The notes beneath the pieces were generated by a model, which saw nothing but the letters and a program-made list of their open reading frames with translations, had not been told where the DNA came from and did no database searches. From assembly GCF_014384885.1 (NCBI RefSeq), contig NZ_JACRST010000016.1:1-59854 (forward strand): a stretch of DNA of 59,854 nt, in the 5' to 3' direction. Every line of letters begins with the position of its first letter. Positions within the stretch are counted from its first letter, which is position 1. The position numbers and the translations under genes were made by a program. Of this stretch, positions 15,973-22,794 are shown piece after piece. The stretch is from Ligaoa zhengdingensis. Lineage in GTDB: Bacteria; Bacillota; Clostridia; Oscillospirales; Ruminococcaceae.

Positions 15973-16751
15973 GTACCCCCTCCCTTTGGGGAACTGTTTC
16001 TCAGATATTCTTCCAGTTCGTCAATGTTGTAGGATGATTTCTGCGCACTCCCCCGCTGCTTCTCCGGTAGGTCGCCGTCGTCATAATTCCCATCCAGCAC
16101 CTTCGCCATGTTGGCGTCTTTTATCAGCCAGTCGAACGTCGCTTTCCAGTTGCGGTTGTTCTTTCCCCGCAAAAAGCTGCTAGCCTGTGCCTTTTCAAAC
16201 AAGCGCCTAAAGTCTTCCTCGCTTCGCCCGCTGTTCATCCTCGCCTGAATCGCTTTCTTCCGTGCATCGGATAGCGCAGTCAGTTTGGGAAACGACGAAC
16301 AGATTTCGTTGTACATCTCCGCAATAAGAGAGTAATTAGTTTCGTTTCGTTTAGTTTTATTAATACCGACACTTTGTGCGACAGGTTGTGCGACACTTTG
16401 TAGGACACTTTGTGCGACACTTTGCACGACACTTTGTGCGACATTTTCACAATTTGTTAATATTTTCGCCCGATCCAACGAGACCATGGTGTACACCGCC
16501 GACTGATTCCCGATTCTCTTCTTCCATGTGATGAGGCCGGCCTGCGCCAGTTTATTTCTTGCACGTTCGATCGCTTTTGCGTTGAGCCCGGTTTTAACCT
16601 CCAGCACCGATACCGCTACCGCAAACTCTTGCTGCCAATCCGTTTTATTCGCTATGTGCATCAATGCGTGCCATACGGCGATGGCGGATGAGGGCAGCGG
16701 ATTTGTTTCGAGCAGATCATAAAATGCTTTGATTTCGGTTATGTAATTCAC
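15966..16751 (-). CDS. Phage replication initiator (winged-helix, DnaD/replisome-organiser type)
   Basis: 261 residues from a GTG. Residues ~1-95 form a winged helix (LPSSAIAVWHALMHIANKTD, VLEVKTGLNAKAIERARNKL, GLITWKKRIGNQSAVYTMVSL). A low-complexity linker of four-residue units (VAQS, VVQS, VLQS, VAQP) at ~104-132 is encoded by the 12-bp iterons. A C-terminal DnaD-like helical region follows (ARKKAIQARMNSGRSEEDFR, FLRGKNNRNWKATFDWLIKD). In related phages this protein binds the origin inside its own gene and recruits helicase loading. No helicase or loader gene is visible, so host DnaB may be used. Confidence 0.78.
   Translation of the reverse strand: MNYITEIKAFYDLLETNPLPSSAIAVWHALMHIANKTDWQQEFAVAVSVLEVKTGLNAKAIERARNKLAQAGLITWKKRIGNQSAVYTMVSLDRAKILTNCENVAQSVVQSVAQSVLQSVAQPVAQSVGINKTKRNETNYSLIAEMYNEICSSFPKLTALSDARKKAIQARMNSGRSEEDFRRLFEKAQASSFLRGKNNRNWKATFDWLIKDANMAKVLDGNYDDGDLPEKQRGSAQKSSYNIDELEEYLRNSSPKGGGTC
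16367..16450. repeat. Seven 12-bp iterons within the replication gene, candidate phage origin
   Basis: Seven contiguous units of the form CGACACTTTGTG on the plus strand. Units 1 and 6 are identical, the others differ at one to four positions. They stay in frame with the host protein. AT-rich DNA flanks both sides (TTAGTTTTATTAATAC before, AATTTGTTAATATTTT after), as expected for an unwinding element. Confidence 0.7.
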
Positions 16752-16763
16752 AGGCTCACCGCC

Positions 16764-17168
16764 TTAAAACGGAAGATCGCCGTCGCTATCGACCTCTTCA
16801 AAGTCGCTCGCATCGTAGGTTTGCTCCTGCGGGGCGTCGTCGGTCTGTCTGCGCTCCCTGGACCCGGTGAACTCCACATTCTCGCAGATCACCTCGTATG
16901 CCCTGCGCTTGTTGCCCTGCTTGTCCTCGTAGCTGCGCACCTGCAAGCGCCCTTCCAGCGCGATCGGGTCGCCCTTTGCAAAGTACCGCGCCACGAATTC
17001 CGCCGTGCCTCTCCACGCCACACACTCGATGAAGTCTGCCAGCTGCTCCTTCTCCTTCTGATACGACCGGTTCACCGCCACCGCAAACGACGCCACCGCA
17101 ACATTGTTCACCGTCTGCCTCAGTTCCGGGTCGCGCGCCAGGCGCCCCAGTAAGATCACTCGATTCAT
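16764..17168 (-). CDS. ssb: Single-stranded DNA-binding protein
   Basis: 134 residues from MNRVILLGRLARDPELR; the ATG overlaps the upstream stop as ATGA, and an upstream in-frame GTG lacks spacing for its RBS. The OB fold is complete: VASFAVAVNRSYQKE, DFIECVAWRGTAEFVARYF, KGDPIALEGRLQVRSYEDKQGNKR, YEVICENVEF. An acidic linker ends in DSDGDLPF, the tip that contacts partner proteins. It coats phage ssDNA during replication and recombination alongside the Rad52-like annealase. Confidence 0.93.
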   Translation of the reverse strand: MNRVILLGRLARDPELRQTVNNVAVASFAVAVNRSYQKEKEQLADFIECVAWRGTAEFVARYFAKGDPIALEGRLQVRSYEDKQGNKRRAYEVICENVEFTGSRERRQTDDAPQEQTYDASDFEEVDSDGDLPF

Positions 17169-17500
17169 GCGTTTCTCCACTCCCTGTCAATCTGATTTTC
17201 CAATACCTTGATCTGCAACTTATAGCAGTTGATCGCCTCCATCGCGGATTTATATACCACATCCGCAATATCACGCTCCAACCGCAGTTTTGCTATCTCG
17301 CGGTCTCCTCTGCATACGTCCGACATAATCGTCGCCGGCGTCCCCTTGTCGCGCTCCATCAGTATCTTCTGCCCCAGCGCTACGCGGTAATCGTGATCCG
17401 CCTGCGCCGCCGCCCGCCCGCGGTTTCCCAGCGCGCCCAGCGCCTTATCCAGCAGCGCCACGCGGTCCTGGAGCTCCAAATATATCTCCTGCCCGCTCAT
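17165..17500 (-). CDS. Helical phage protein, unknown
   Basis: 111 residues, nearly all helix with heptad-like Leu/Ala (YLELQDRVALLDKALGALGN, IAKLRLERDIADVVYKSAME, YKLQIKVLENQIDREWRNA). It overlaps neighbours on both sides by 4 bp. The position directly upstream of ssb and its length match small coiled-coil proteins of unknown role in Firmicute phage early operons. Confidence 0.6.
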   Translation of the reverse strand: MSGQEIYLELQDRVALLDKALGALGNRGRAAAQADHDYRVALGQKILMERDKGTPATIMSDVCRGDREIAKLRLERDIADVVYKSAMEAINCYKLQIKVLENQIDREWRNA

Positions 17501-17763
17501 AGGTAGCTCCTCCCGATCAGCTCCATAAACTCATCCCGGCTGTGTGTTTCTTCATATTTCCGCTGGCATTCCCGCTTTAATCGCAAATCCAGCGCGCGGT
17601 CAAAATGCACCCCTGCGTCGGACAGGTTGTGCAGCGCTCCGACCAACCACACCCACAGCCCGTTCTCCTCCGACACCTGACGCAGCCCGTTTCCGAAGTA
17701 GATATGGTGCTTATGTAAGCCTCTTGTCAGCCCTGTGATGTAACATGCTTTTTGATCCTGCAT
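17497..17763 (-). CDS. HNH-like phage protein (putative)
   Basis: 88 residues from the ATG overlapping the Rad52-like stop as TAATG; an in-frame GTG at 17778 is an alternative start. Histidine pattern: CYITGLTRGLHKHHIYFG, then GALHNLSDAGVHF and a basic helix LDLRLKRECQRKYEE. The HH...N...H spacing resembles an HNH/endonuclease VII fold with only one clear Cys, so metal binding may be partial. Next to annealing genes, a recombination nuclease role is reasonable but unproven. Confidence 0.5.
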   Translation of the reverse strand: MQDQKACYITGLTRGLHKHHIYFGNGLRQVSEENGLWVWLVGALHNLSDAGVHFDRALDLRLKRECQRKYEETHSRDEFMELIGRSYL

Positions 17764-18272
17764 TATGCTCTTTGCCACACAAACACCCGCTCCTTTCGTG
17801 TTGTATTGATGATCGACAGGCCGGAGATTTTTCGCGCCTCGTTGTATACGATCTTTTCCACCGTAAATTTGTCGTTGGTGTAAACCCGCCCGTTTTGCGC
17901 TTTCATTACCCCGGCCTTTTCCGCCGGTATCCAGATAAAAGGCGCGCTGTACAGTTCCCTCCCGATTCCCCAGCGGAAACCCGCGCGTTTGAATGCGTCC
18001 GACGCCTCCCCCTTCTTCTGGTTGCCCTCGTCGTCCTCCCGGCTCTCAATCCCGCAGTCCCATTTCCACACTTCGTTGATCCCGATGCCGCAGTACAGGT
18101 TCCCCTTGATCTCTTTATAATCGTCCTGCCAGTTCTCCGGCCCATAGGTTTCGTCCAGGATATCCATATCCACCCGCGCCGTCTTGTACAGCAGGGCGAC
18201 AACCCCCTTCTCCGTCACCTTTTTCACCTTAACTTCGATTTCATCCGCACTGAGCAGTCTCGGCTTCTCCAT
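17763..18272 (-). CDS. Rad52/Sak-like single-strand annealing protein
   Basis: 169 residues. The core shows the Rad52-superfamily signature GEASDAFKRAGFRWGIGREL followed by YSAPFIWIP, with upstream strands VVALLYKTARVDMDILDETYG and WKWDCGIESRED. Proteins of this group form rings that anneal complementary single strands in phage recombination. The partner SSB lies three genes downstream. It overlaps the upstream gene by 32 bp. Confidence 0.83.
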   Translation of the reverse strand: MEKPRLLSADEIEVKVKKVTEKGVVALLYKTARVDMDILDETYGPENWQDDYKEIKGNLYCGIGINEVWKWDCGIESREDDEGNQKKGEASDAFKRAGFRWGIGRELYSAPFIWIPAEKAGVMKAQNGRVYTNDKFTVEKIVYNEARKISGLSIINTTRKERVFVWQRA

Positions 18273-18492
18273 CCTGCCGCGCCTCCTTCATTTTAATTGC
18301 GCAATTTGATCCGATGGTCACGCTCGGATAAAACAGTATCTCCCGCGTTTCAAAACAGATCATCCGGCCATAGTTGTCCGGGTCTTTCACACACAGCGGA
18401 CAATACAGACAGCACACCTTATCCTCCGGAAAATGGATCGTTATGGTCAGTTCCGCATCCGTGTAATACGACGCCCCGTTCTTTACGCCCAC
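18241..18492 (-). CDS. Cysteine-rich small phage protein
   Basis: 83 residues from a GTG with GGAGG nine bases upstream. Two beta strands (DAELTITIHFPEDKVCC) lead into a CCLYCPLC cluster, with further Cys in ICFET and SNCAIKM: a likely zinc-binding beta domain. It overlaps genes on both sides. Function not recognised. Confidence 0.6.
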   Translation of the reverse strand: MGVKNGASYYTDAELTITIHFPEDKVCCLYCPLCVKDPDNYGRMICFETREILFYPSVTIGSNCAIKMKEARQDGEAETAQCG

Positions 18493-18632
18493 ATCTTCAT
18501 CTCCTCCCGGTTGTCCCGCAGCGCCTTTTCCAGCAGCGCGTTGTGCTCCAGCGCTGCATTTAGCTGCTTTTTCAGATCGTCGATCTCCTCCTGCTGTTCT
18601 ATCATCCTGATTGTCATGGACACATAGTCCAT
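18483..18632 (-). CDS. Small coiled-coil phage protein
   Basis: 49 residues from MDYVSMTIRMIEQQEEIDDL, a continuous coiled coil to the end. The frame is open further upstream, but that part overlaps the preceding gene; the ATG 4 nt after that stop suits translational coupling. The RBS is weak. Function unknown. Confidence 0.5.
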   Translation of the reverse strand: MDYVSMTIRMIEQQEEIDDLKKQLNAALEHNALLEKALRDNREEMKMWA

Positions 18633-18636
18633 TGTT

Positions 18637-18786
18637 TCAATTTGCACCAATGCCAAGGCGTTCGTCCCTCCATCTCTCGTACTCCTCATCCGGGTCCGGG
18701 CCGTCGTCCTCGTAGGGGTTGTATTCCGGTTCCTCCAGCCACGACCGTTCCGCCTCGCTGTAGCGATTATTTTCCGCTATGGTCAT
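18637..18786 (-). CDS. Small acidic phage protein
   Basis: 49 residues (MTIAENNRYSEAERSWLEEP, then EYNPYEDDGPDPDEEYERWR), with GGAGG nine bases before the ATG. Strongly acidic and aromatic, no membrane segment. Unknown; acidic phage microproteins sometimes mimic DNA, but nothing specific shows that here. Confidence 0.55.
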   Translation of the reverse strand: MTIAENNRYSEAERSWLEEPEYNPYEDDGPDPDEEYERWRDERLGIGAN

Positions 18787-18829
18787 TGCTTTTTCCTCCG
18801 GTTTCTGTTATAATATGGATAATCTATTT

Positions 18830-19108
18830 TTATCCTTTCCTTGCGCTCGTCTGGAGTTCATAGCTCCGGCGGGCGTTCTTTTTTTGTCCTTCGAGCTCTG
18901 CGCTGAGCCGGGCGACCTCCCGCTCCAGCAGCTTGATTTGGTAGCCGCTATCCGCCTGCATCTCTTTGTATGCTGCGATCTGCTCCGCATCCCGCTCCAG
19001 CTCATAGGCCGCCTCCAGCAGCCCGTAGCGATCTTCGCCGCAGCTTTCCGCTATGTACTTACCAGTTTCCCTCAGTTGCGCGATCAGTCTTTCTCGCATC
19101 TGTGTCAT
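18830..19108 (-). CDS. Coiled-coil phage protein
   Basis: 92 residues from the ATG that overlaps the upstream stop as ATGA. One long coiled coil (ERLIAQLRETGKYIAESCGE, LEAAYELERDAEQIAAYKEM, IKLLEREVARLSAELEGQKK) with a short basic tail. No family recognised. An ATG at 19099 is an alternative start with better RBS spacing. Confidence 0.55.
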   Translation of the reverse strand: MTQMRERLIAQLRETGKYIAESCGEDRYGLLEAAYELERDAEQIAAYKEMQADSGYQIKLLEREVARLSAELEGQKKNARRSYELQTSARKG

Positions 19109-19221
19109 CTCCCCTTCCTGCACCGTCCCAGCGCGTAGCCCAGCAGGAGACTGCACACCAGGCCCATGAGCTCCAGCGCTCCCGCCACGCCCTCAAACCG
19201 CACGATTCCCAGGTCAAGCAT
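19105..19221 (-). CDS. Membrane micropeptide, 38 residues
   Basis: Start ATG at 19221 inside the end of the previous gene, stop overlapping the next start as ATGA. LELMGLVCSLLLGYALG forms one membrane span, followed by RCRKGR, so the C-terminus is probably cytoplasmic. No family recognised. Confidence 0.5.
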   Translation of the reverse strand: MLDLGIVRFEGVAGALELMGLVCSLLLGYALGRCRKGR

Positions 19222-19378
19222 CTGCGTCACCGTCCTCTGTCATAACTCCGCCGGCGATCAGGATTAGGCTTGCGAGACCCGCGATGATGCCTGCCCAGGT
19301 CTGCCCACCGTCCAGTAAGCTGCCGGTCATCGGCAGGCCAATCCATATCCCTATGATGCTCAGTGCCGCCCTTGTCAC
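19214..19378 (-). CDS. Two-span small membrane protein
   Basis: 54 residues from a GTG with GGAGG upstream. Two hydrophobic segments (ALSIIGIWIGLPMTGSLL and WAGIIAGLASLILIAGGVM) and an acidic tail. It overlaps the previous gene as GTGA. Compact two-span shape would fit a holin, but it lies in the early operon, so lysis is unlikely; function unknown. Confidence 0.55.
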   Translation of the reverse strand: MTRAALSIIGIWIGLPMTGSLLDGGQTWAGIIAGLASLILIAGGVMTEDGDADA

Positions 19379-19518
19379 GTTGCCTCCTCCTTCCGTCCTG
19401 CGCGTTTGGCCTCCTCTTGCAGCACCTTGCGCCATCTCTGGATATCCGGCCTGTCCCATTCTACAAGCAGCCGTTCCATCCCTTTGATCCACTTCTCAAT
19501 CCGCTCCCGCTCGCTCAT
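19375..19518 (-). CDS. Small charged phage protein
   Basis: 47 residues (MSERERIEKWIKGMERLLVE, then a basic helix QRWRKVLQEEAKRAGRKEE), all-helical, overlapping the next gene by 4 bp. No family recognised. The RBS is distant (GAGGAG about 15 nt upstream). Confidence 0.5.
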   Translation of the reverse strand: MSERERIEKWIKGMERLLVEWDRPDIQRWRKVLQEEAKRAGRKEEAT

Positions 19519-19535
19519 TCTGTTCTCGTCTCCTC

Positions 19536-19739
19536 TCACGACAGCCATCGCGCAAAGCTGATAAGCGCTACTTTATAGTACCGGCCCATCTTTTTACGCG
19601 GAAACGTTCTGTCCGCCAATAGGGTTCTTGGGTCGATTCCGCAGTATTTCGCAGCGTGCGATAGGTTGATGAATACAGTTTCTTTGCCGAACCGCTCATG
19701 CAATGCGGTTAAATTTTCATGGAAATTTTCTTTTTCCAT
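19536..19739 (-). CDS. Excisionase-like/HTH DNA-binding phage protein
   Basis: 67 residues with a winged-HTH of the MerR/excisionase type: VFINLSHAAKYCGIDPRTLLADR followed by a basic wing FPRKKMGRYYKVALISFARW. It is the first gene of the early minus-strand operon, where phage excisionases or early activators lie. The N-terminus is a short amphipathic helix. An Xis role is likely but not proven. Confidence 0.65.
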   Translation of the reverse strand: MEKENFHENLTALHERFGKETVFINLSHAAKYCGIDPRTLLADRTFPRKKMGRYYKVALISFARWLS

Positions 19740-19975
19740 CTATTTCCGCTCCTTCCTCTTTCGTTTTGATTACATTACCACCGTCCTGCTCCATGGGCGG
19801 TGTTTTATTTTTCACAATCTTCTTCATGTTTCGACGCTATTCTTCCTCTATTTGTCTATTAAAAGTGTATAATTTATAAAAATTCGTCATTTTTCTGAGA
19901 AGTAAACTTCATGGTAGCGTTCTTCACCTACAGGTAAAATTTTCCTATCTTCTCTCAAAGCTAGGAGGTTTTATC
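19740..19975. promoter_or_regulatory. Divergent control region of the early operon and an XRE gene
   Basis: A 236-bp AT-rich spacer between genes that diverge. It holds two short palindromes that look like operator half-site pairs: GAAGT-AA-ACTTC (19899-19910) and ACCT-AC-AGGT (19926-19935), and an AT-rich stretch with TATAAT-like hexamers near 19868-19880. No single promoter fits well on either strand. Confidence 0.4.
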
Positions 19976-20251
19976 ATGCGTGAATACAAAGAAATTTTTA
20001 AACAGCATGTTCAGGTGGTAGCCATCCAATATCGCATCGGCCACGGACTGACGCAAGAGGCCATGGCTGAACTTCTGCACATTTCACCGCGCGCCTATTG
20101 TGCGATGGAAAACGGAGATTACAGCTTTTCCGCTACTACATTCGCTTTCTTTCTGCTCTTGTTGCCGCCCGAGGAAGTCTCCCGCTTCCTCATTCAGTTC
20201 GGTAACCTCATAGAGCAGATGGAAATGGGAAACGAACCTTTACCCGTATAA
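19976..20251 (+). CDS. XRE-family (Cro/CI-like) phage regulator
   Basis: 91 residues, AGGAGG before the ATG. Helix-turn-helix: YRIGHGLTQEAMAELLHISPRAYCAMENGDYSFSA, followed by a hydrophobic segment FAFFLLLLPPEEVSRFLIQFG. It is divergent from the early minus-strand operon and closed by its own terminator, which fits a control gene for that operon. Confidence 0.8.
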   Translation: MREYKEIFKQHVQVVAIQYRIGHGLTQEAMAELLHISPRAYCAMENGDYSFSATTFAFFLLLLPPEEVSRFLIQFGNLIEQMEMGNEPLPV

Positions 20252-20268
20252 TCCGACTTCCTCTTCCT

Positions 20269-20295
20269 GCCGCCCTTCCGGGCGGCTTTTCTTTT
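20269..20295 (+). terminator. Intrinsic terminator of the XRE gene
   Basis: Arms GCCGCCC and GGGCGGC with a 4-nt loop, followed by TTTTCTTTT on the plus strand. Confidence 0.85.
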
Positions 20296-20311
20296 GCACG
20301 CTCAACCGATC

Positions 20312-20530
20312 TTACCCGGCTGCGCGGCCGTTATCGCATAAATCTTTCACATCGCAGTCCAGTAAAGCTGCAATTTCTACGCTCACCTGCAAAGACGGAT
20401 TTTTGGTCTCCCGCTCGATCTGGCAGAGCATCGCTTGAGAAATTCCCGCCTTTTCTGCCAGATATGCCTGCGTCAGTCCCCGCTCTTCGCGGATACGCCG
20501 GATATTCGCGCCTACGCTCAATTCTTCCAC
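20312..20530 (-). CDS. XRE-family transcriptional regulator
   Basis: 72 residues from a GTG with GGAGG upstream. A complete single HTH domain: GANIRRIREERGLTQAYLAEKAGISQAMLCQIE, then LQVSVEIAALLDCDVKDL. It is the third gene of a short minus-strand unit that begins with two membrane micropeptides and overlaps the second of them by 13 bp. It is convergent with the XRE gene at 19976. Probably an early Cro-like regulator. Confidence 0.82.
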   Translation of the reverse strand: MEELSVGANIRRIREERGLTQAYLAEKAGISQAMLCQIERETKNPSLQVSVEIAALLDCDVKDLCDNGRAAG

Positions 20531-20601
20531 CTCCTTATAATCATCCCAATCAGGATGATATCCACTGTAATCGTGAGAATATCCACGATAACGCCTAGCA
20601 T
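20518..20601 (-). CDS. Membrane micropeptide, 27 residues
   Basis: ATG with GAAGGAGGG about 6 nt upstream. Almost the whole peptide is one hydrophobic span (LGVIVDILTITVDIILIGMI) with a basic end RRWKN. Its stop lies inside the XRE gene in another frame, so the two are coupled. It resembles hydrophobic type I toxins in shape only. Confidence 0.5.
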   Translation of the reverse strand: MLGVIVDILTITVDIILIGMIIRRWKN

Positions 20602-20652
20602 AACTTTCCCTCCTTCTATCTTGACAACAAGCTTGGGAAAAGGTATCCTTTT

Positions 20653-20679
20653 AGCAAGGGGAGTTTCCTCCCCCTTGCT
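20653..20679. terminator. Stem-loop right after the 39-residue micropeptide
   Basis: AGCAAGGGG and CCCCTTGCT (9 bp perfect, 9-nt loop) start one base after the stop. There is no T-run on either strand, so it may stabilise the 3' end or slow readthrough. Confidence 0.5.
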
Positions 20680-20799
20680 CTACTCCATCAGCCTGCCGAT
20701 CAGATTGATCAGCGCGGTGATGAGTTGGAGGATAACCGTAATCAAGATTATGACTTTGTTCGGGTCGTTCTGATTACGGTTTTTCTTTTTCCTGCTCAT
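20680..20799 (-). CDS. Membrane micropeptide, 39 residues
   Basis: ATG preceded by AAGGAGGCAAGCACA. A basic head (SRKKKNRNQNDPNK) is followed by one span VIILITVILQLITALINLIG and ends RLME. It is the first gene after a strong promoter that diverges from the lysogeny repressor. Basic head plus one span resembles small holin-like or type I toxin peptides, but no antisense RNA was identified. Confidence 0.55.
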   Translation of the reverse strand: MSRKKKNRNQNDPNKVIILITVILQLITALINLIGRLME

Positions 20800-20825
20800 T
20801 GTGCTTGCCTCCTTTTTGTGGTATT

Positions 20826-20881
20826 GTTAAGGTAGTTCCTTAACATAGTTATATTATATCATGCTATAGCTTGATTTTCAA
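20826..20881 (-). promoter_or_regulatory. Early minus-strand promoter with a palindromic operator
   Basis: On the minus strand TTGAAA (20881-20876), a 17-bp spacer and TATAAT (20858-20853). Downstream lies the palindrome GTTAAGG-TAGTT-CCTTAAC (20826-20844), near +1. The repressor gene at 20941 diverges from it, so this is the likely lysis/lysogeny switch. Confidence 0.65.
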
Positions 20882-20940
20882 TAGATTTTCATGTTTTAAC
20901 TTGATTTTTTATGTTTTGCACAAAAAGGAGAATTTCTTTT

Positions 20941-21168
20941 ATGTACATTACACAAGATATTGCATTAAGAATCAAAAATCGTGCAAAGGTTCAAAAAATC
21001 GCCATAAAAACCATGCTTGCTGATTGCGAGATGAATATCAACGCCATTTCGGAATTTGGGAAAGGCAAACAACTATCCTGTATCAGCCTCGCCCGCATTG
21101 CCGACTACCTTGACTGTTCGGTTGACTACCTCCTCGGCCGTACCGACAAACCAGAAATAAATAAATGA
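20941..21168 (+). CDS. XRE-family phage repressor (CI-like, short)
   Basis: 75 residues from the ATG at 20941. A helix-turn-helix of the SinR/CI type: RIKNRAKVQKIAIKTMLADCEMNINAISEF, ending with the common SLARIADYLDCSVDYLLGRTD motif. There is no C-terminal peptidase domain, so it lacks RecA-dependent self-cleavage; induction would need another signal. It diverges from the micropeptide unit across the operator. Confidence 0.8.
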   Translation: MYITQDIALRIKNRAKVQKIAIKTMLADCEMNINAISEFGKGKQLSCISLARIADYLDCSVDYLLGRTDKPEINK

Positions 21169-21300
21169 TCTGACATGGCCAATAGAACAGACATTCAACC
21201 AAACTTGATTCGTCTTGTTGAATGTTTCAGCCGTTTTATTTACTACAAAATTGGTATGATTTTCCAGCTAAGGTTTATTGTCTGCCAAGTAGAGGGAATT

Positions 21301-21327
21301 ATTGAGGTTGTCAAGGACAACCTCAAT
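21301..21327. repeat. 12-bp perfect inverted repeat
   Basis: ATTGAGGTTGTC and GACAACCTCAAT with a 3-nt loop, in the 370-bp gene-free stretch after the repressor. A second weaker dyad (AAATATGTT/AACATATTT) follows. No T-run, so protein binding or RNA stabilisation is as likely as termination. Apart from these and the next terminator I see nothing in 21169-21538. Confidence 0.5.
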
Positions 21328-21362
21328 AAAATATGTTTAACGTAGTTATAACATATTTTTCG

Positions 21363-21385
21363 CCGCCTTCTGGGCGGTTTTTTTA
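21363..21385 (+). terminator. Intrinsic terminator downstream of the repressor
   Basis: CCGCC and GGCGG with a 5-nt loop followed by seven T residues on the plus strand. Confidence 0.8.
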
Positions 21386-21538
21386 TTTATTTCGACATAA
21401 CTCGACATTTCATTGACGCTGCTGTGCATCGTTGCTCCTGTACTTCGATGTTTGTCAGCGATTTTTTTATTTTTTAGACACGTTTCCCCATTATCCCCCT
21501 TTCCATTTATGCTACTTTATGGGCAAGGAGGAGATATT

Positions 21539-22264
21539 TTGAAAAAATTCCAAAAAGCATTTCTTTTGTTTCTATGTGCAATTTTTTTGGCAACGCCAAT
21601 TTCCGCACACTCAGGCCGGACAGATGCCAGCGGTGGACACAAAGATAATAATAACGTCAGCGGCCTCGGCCCATACCACTATCATCATGGGTATGAAGCC
21701 CACCTTCATCCGGGTGGGGTTTGCCCCTTTGACACCGGGGTTGGTATCACAAACATTGATGATTCTTCATCGAATTCCGGTAATAATTACTCGCCATCTA
21801 TCGATGCCCCGCACATAACCAGGGAAGAATTTGACAAAATTTTGAGTGGAGAGGATTATCAGCCTAGCATTAGCAGGGAACGCTTTAATGAAATTCTTGG
21901 AATTTCGTCAGATAATGATCGTCCAACTGTCTACTTAGATAATCCAGTTCCGCAAGACCCGTTGGAAATCGCAGAGGAATTTCAAGAAAATTTCGACTCC
22001 ACTTATGGAAAATGGTACAACGATGGATATGCAAAGGGAAAGGCTACAGGATATGAAGATGGAATTTCACGTGGTGAAGAAATTGCGACAAACGTCTTTA
22101 CTCCCAAGCTCCAGAAGGCTGAAAAGACAATTCAAAACCAACAATCCGGAATATGCGCGCTTGTGATTGTAGCTGTTGTCGCTATCTGCTCCGCCATCCG
22201 CAGTAAAAAGAAACTTGCAAGAATGCTTTCTCAACAGGAAGGAGATCAAGATGCAGTTTCGTAA
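21539..22264 (+). CDS. Secreted YHYH-motif protein with C-terminal membrane anchor
   Basis: 241 residues from a TTG with AAGGAGGAG upstream (MKKFQKAFLLFLCAIFLATP is a clear signal peptide, cleavage near SAHS). After it comes the SGRTDASGGHKD...GPYHYHHGYEAHLHPGGVCPF motif, a His/Cys-rich segment common in Gram-positive exported proteins. Two copies of an I(T/S)RE.F..IL phrase and a DGYAKGKATGYEDGISRGEE repeat follow. The end is a span (ICALVIVAVVAICSAI) and a basic tail. Displayed on the cell surface and probably expressed in the lysogen. Function unknown. Confidence 0.7.
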   Translation: MKKFQKAFLLFLCAIFLATPISAHSGRTDASGGHKDNNNVSGLGPYHYHHGYEAHLHPGGVCPFDTGVGITNIDDSSSNSGNNYSPSIDAPHITREEFDKILSGEDYQPSISRERFNEILGISSDNDRPTVYLDNPVPQDPLEIAEEFQENFDSTYGKWYNDGYAKGKATGYEDGISRGEEIATNVFTPKLQKAEKTIQNQQSGICALVIVAVVAICSAIRSKKKLARMLSQQEGDQDAVS

Positions 22265-22766
22265 CTTTTTGGCTGAGCATAAAGTTCTTGCAGTAATTTT
22301 TGCAATATTTTGCTTGATTGTGATGTTTTTTGGCATTTCTCATTTGGTATACATAAGCAATAAAGATGATGCGCTGAAGCATATACCAGAATCCGGTGTG
22401 ATCGATATGAAAGTTTCCTACGACACCGAATTAGTTTCCAATAATTCAGTTGGTAACGAATGGTCTTTTGAATGTAAGGTAAACGGAAAAGACTTGGACA
22501 AAGGCGAAGACTGTACCATGCCCATCAACATCAAGCAACCTATAAAAATAAGCAGTAAGGTCACCGAATACGACGCAAGTTATTCAGATATTGGGACAAA
22601 ATCAGATTCTCACTCTTCCAACGATTTACCCAATTTTGATATCACCCATCGGGTTACTGTTACTGAGAAGAACGGAAGATACACCGGTAATCAAGCTGTT
22701 TGGAAAATCCGTTACCATTTTGAACGGCAGCTTCCATACTGGGATATCGTTTTAGGCAATTACTGA
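22251..22766 (+). CDS. Membrane-anchored extracellular protein, unknown
   Basis: 171 residues, AAGGAG before the ATG, overlapping the previous gene by 14 bp. One span near the start (VLAVIFAIFCLIVMFFGISHLVY) is followed by an extracellular beta-rich domain (GVIDMKVSYDTELVSNN, WSFECKVNGKDL, HRVTVTEKNGRYTG, WKIRYHFERQLPYW). No family recognised. Same plus-strand unit as the YHYH protein. Confidence 0.65.
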   Translation: MQFRNFLAEHKVLAVIFAIFCLIVMFFGISHLVYISNKDDALKHIPESGVIDMKVSYDTELVSNNSVGNEWSFECKVNGKDLDKGEDCTMPINIKQPIKISSKVTEYDASYSDIGTKSDSHSSNDLPNFDITHRVTVTEKNGRYTGNQAVWKIRYHFERQLPYWDIVLGNY

Positions 22767-22794
22767 ATCTCAAAAATTTGAAAGAAGGATCATT

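Noticed and set aside
16367..16450. CRISPR array
   Set aside because: The 12-bp units are directly contiguous with no spacers and lie inside a coding frame.
19214..19378. Holin
   Set aside because: The two-span protein is small enough but sits in the early operon with no endolysin nearby; lysis genes are expected left of the window.
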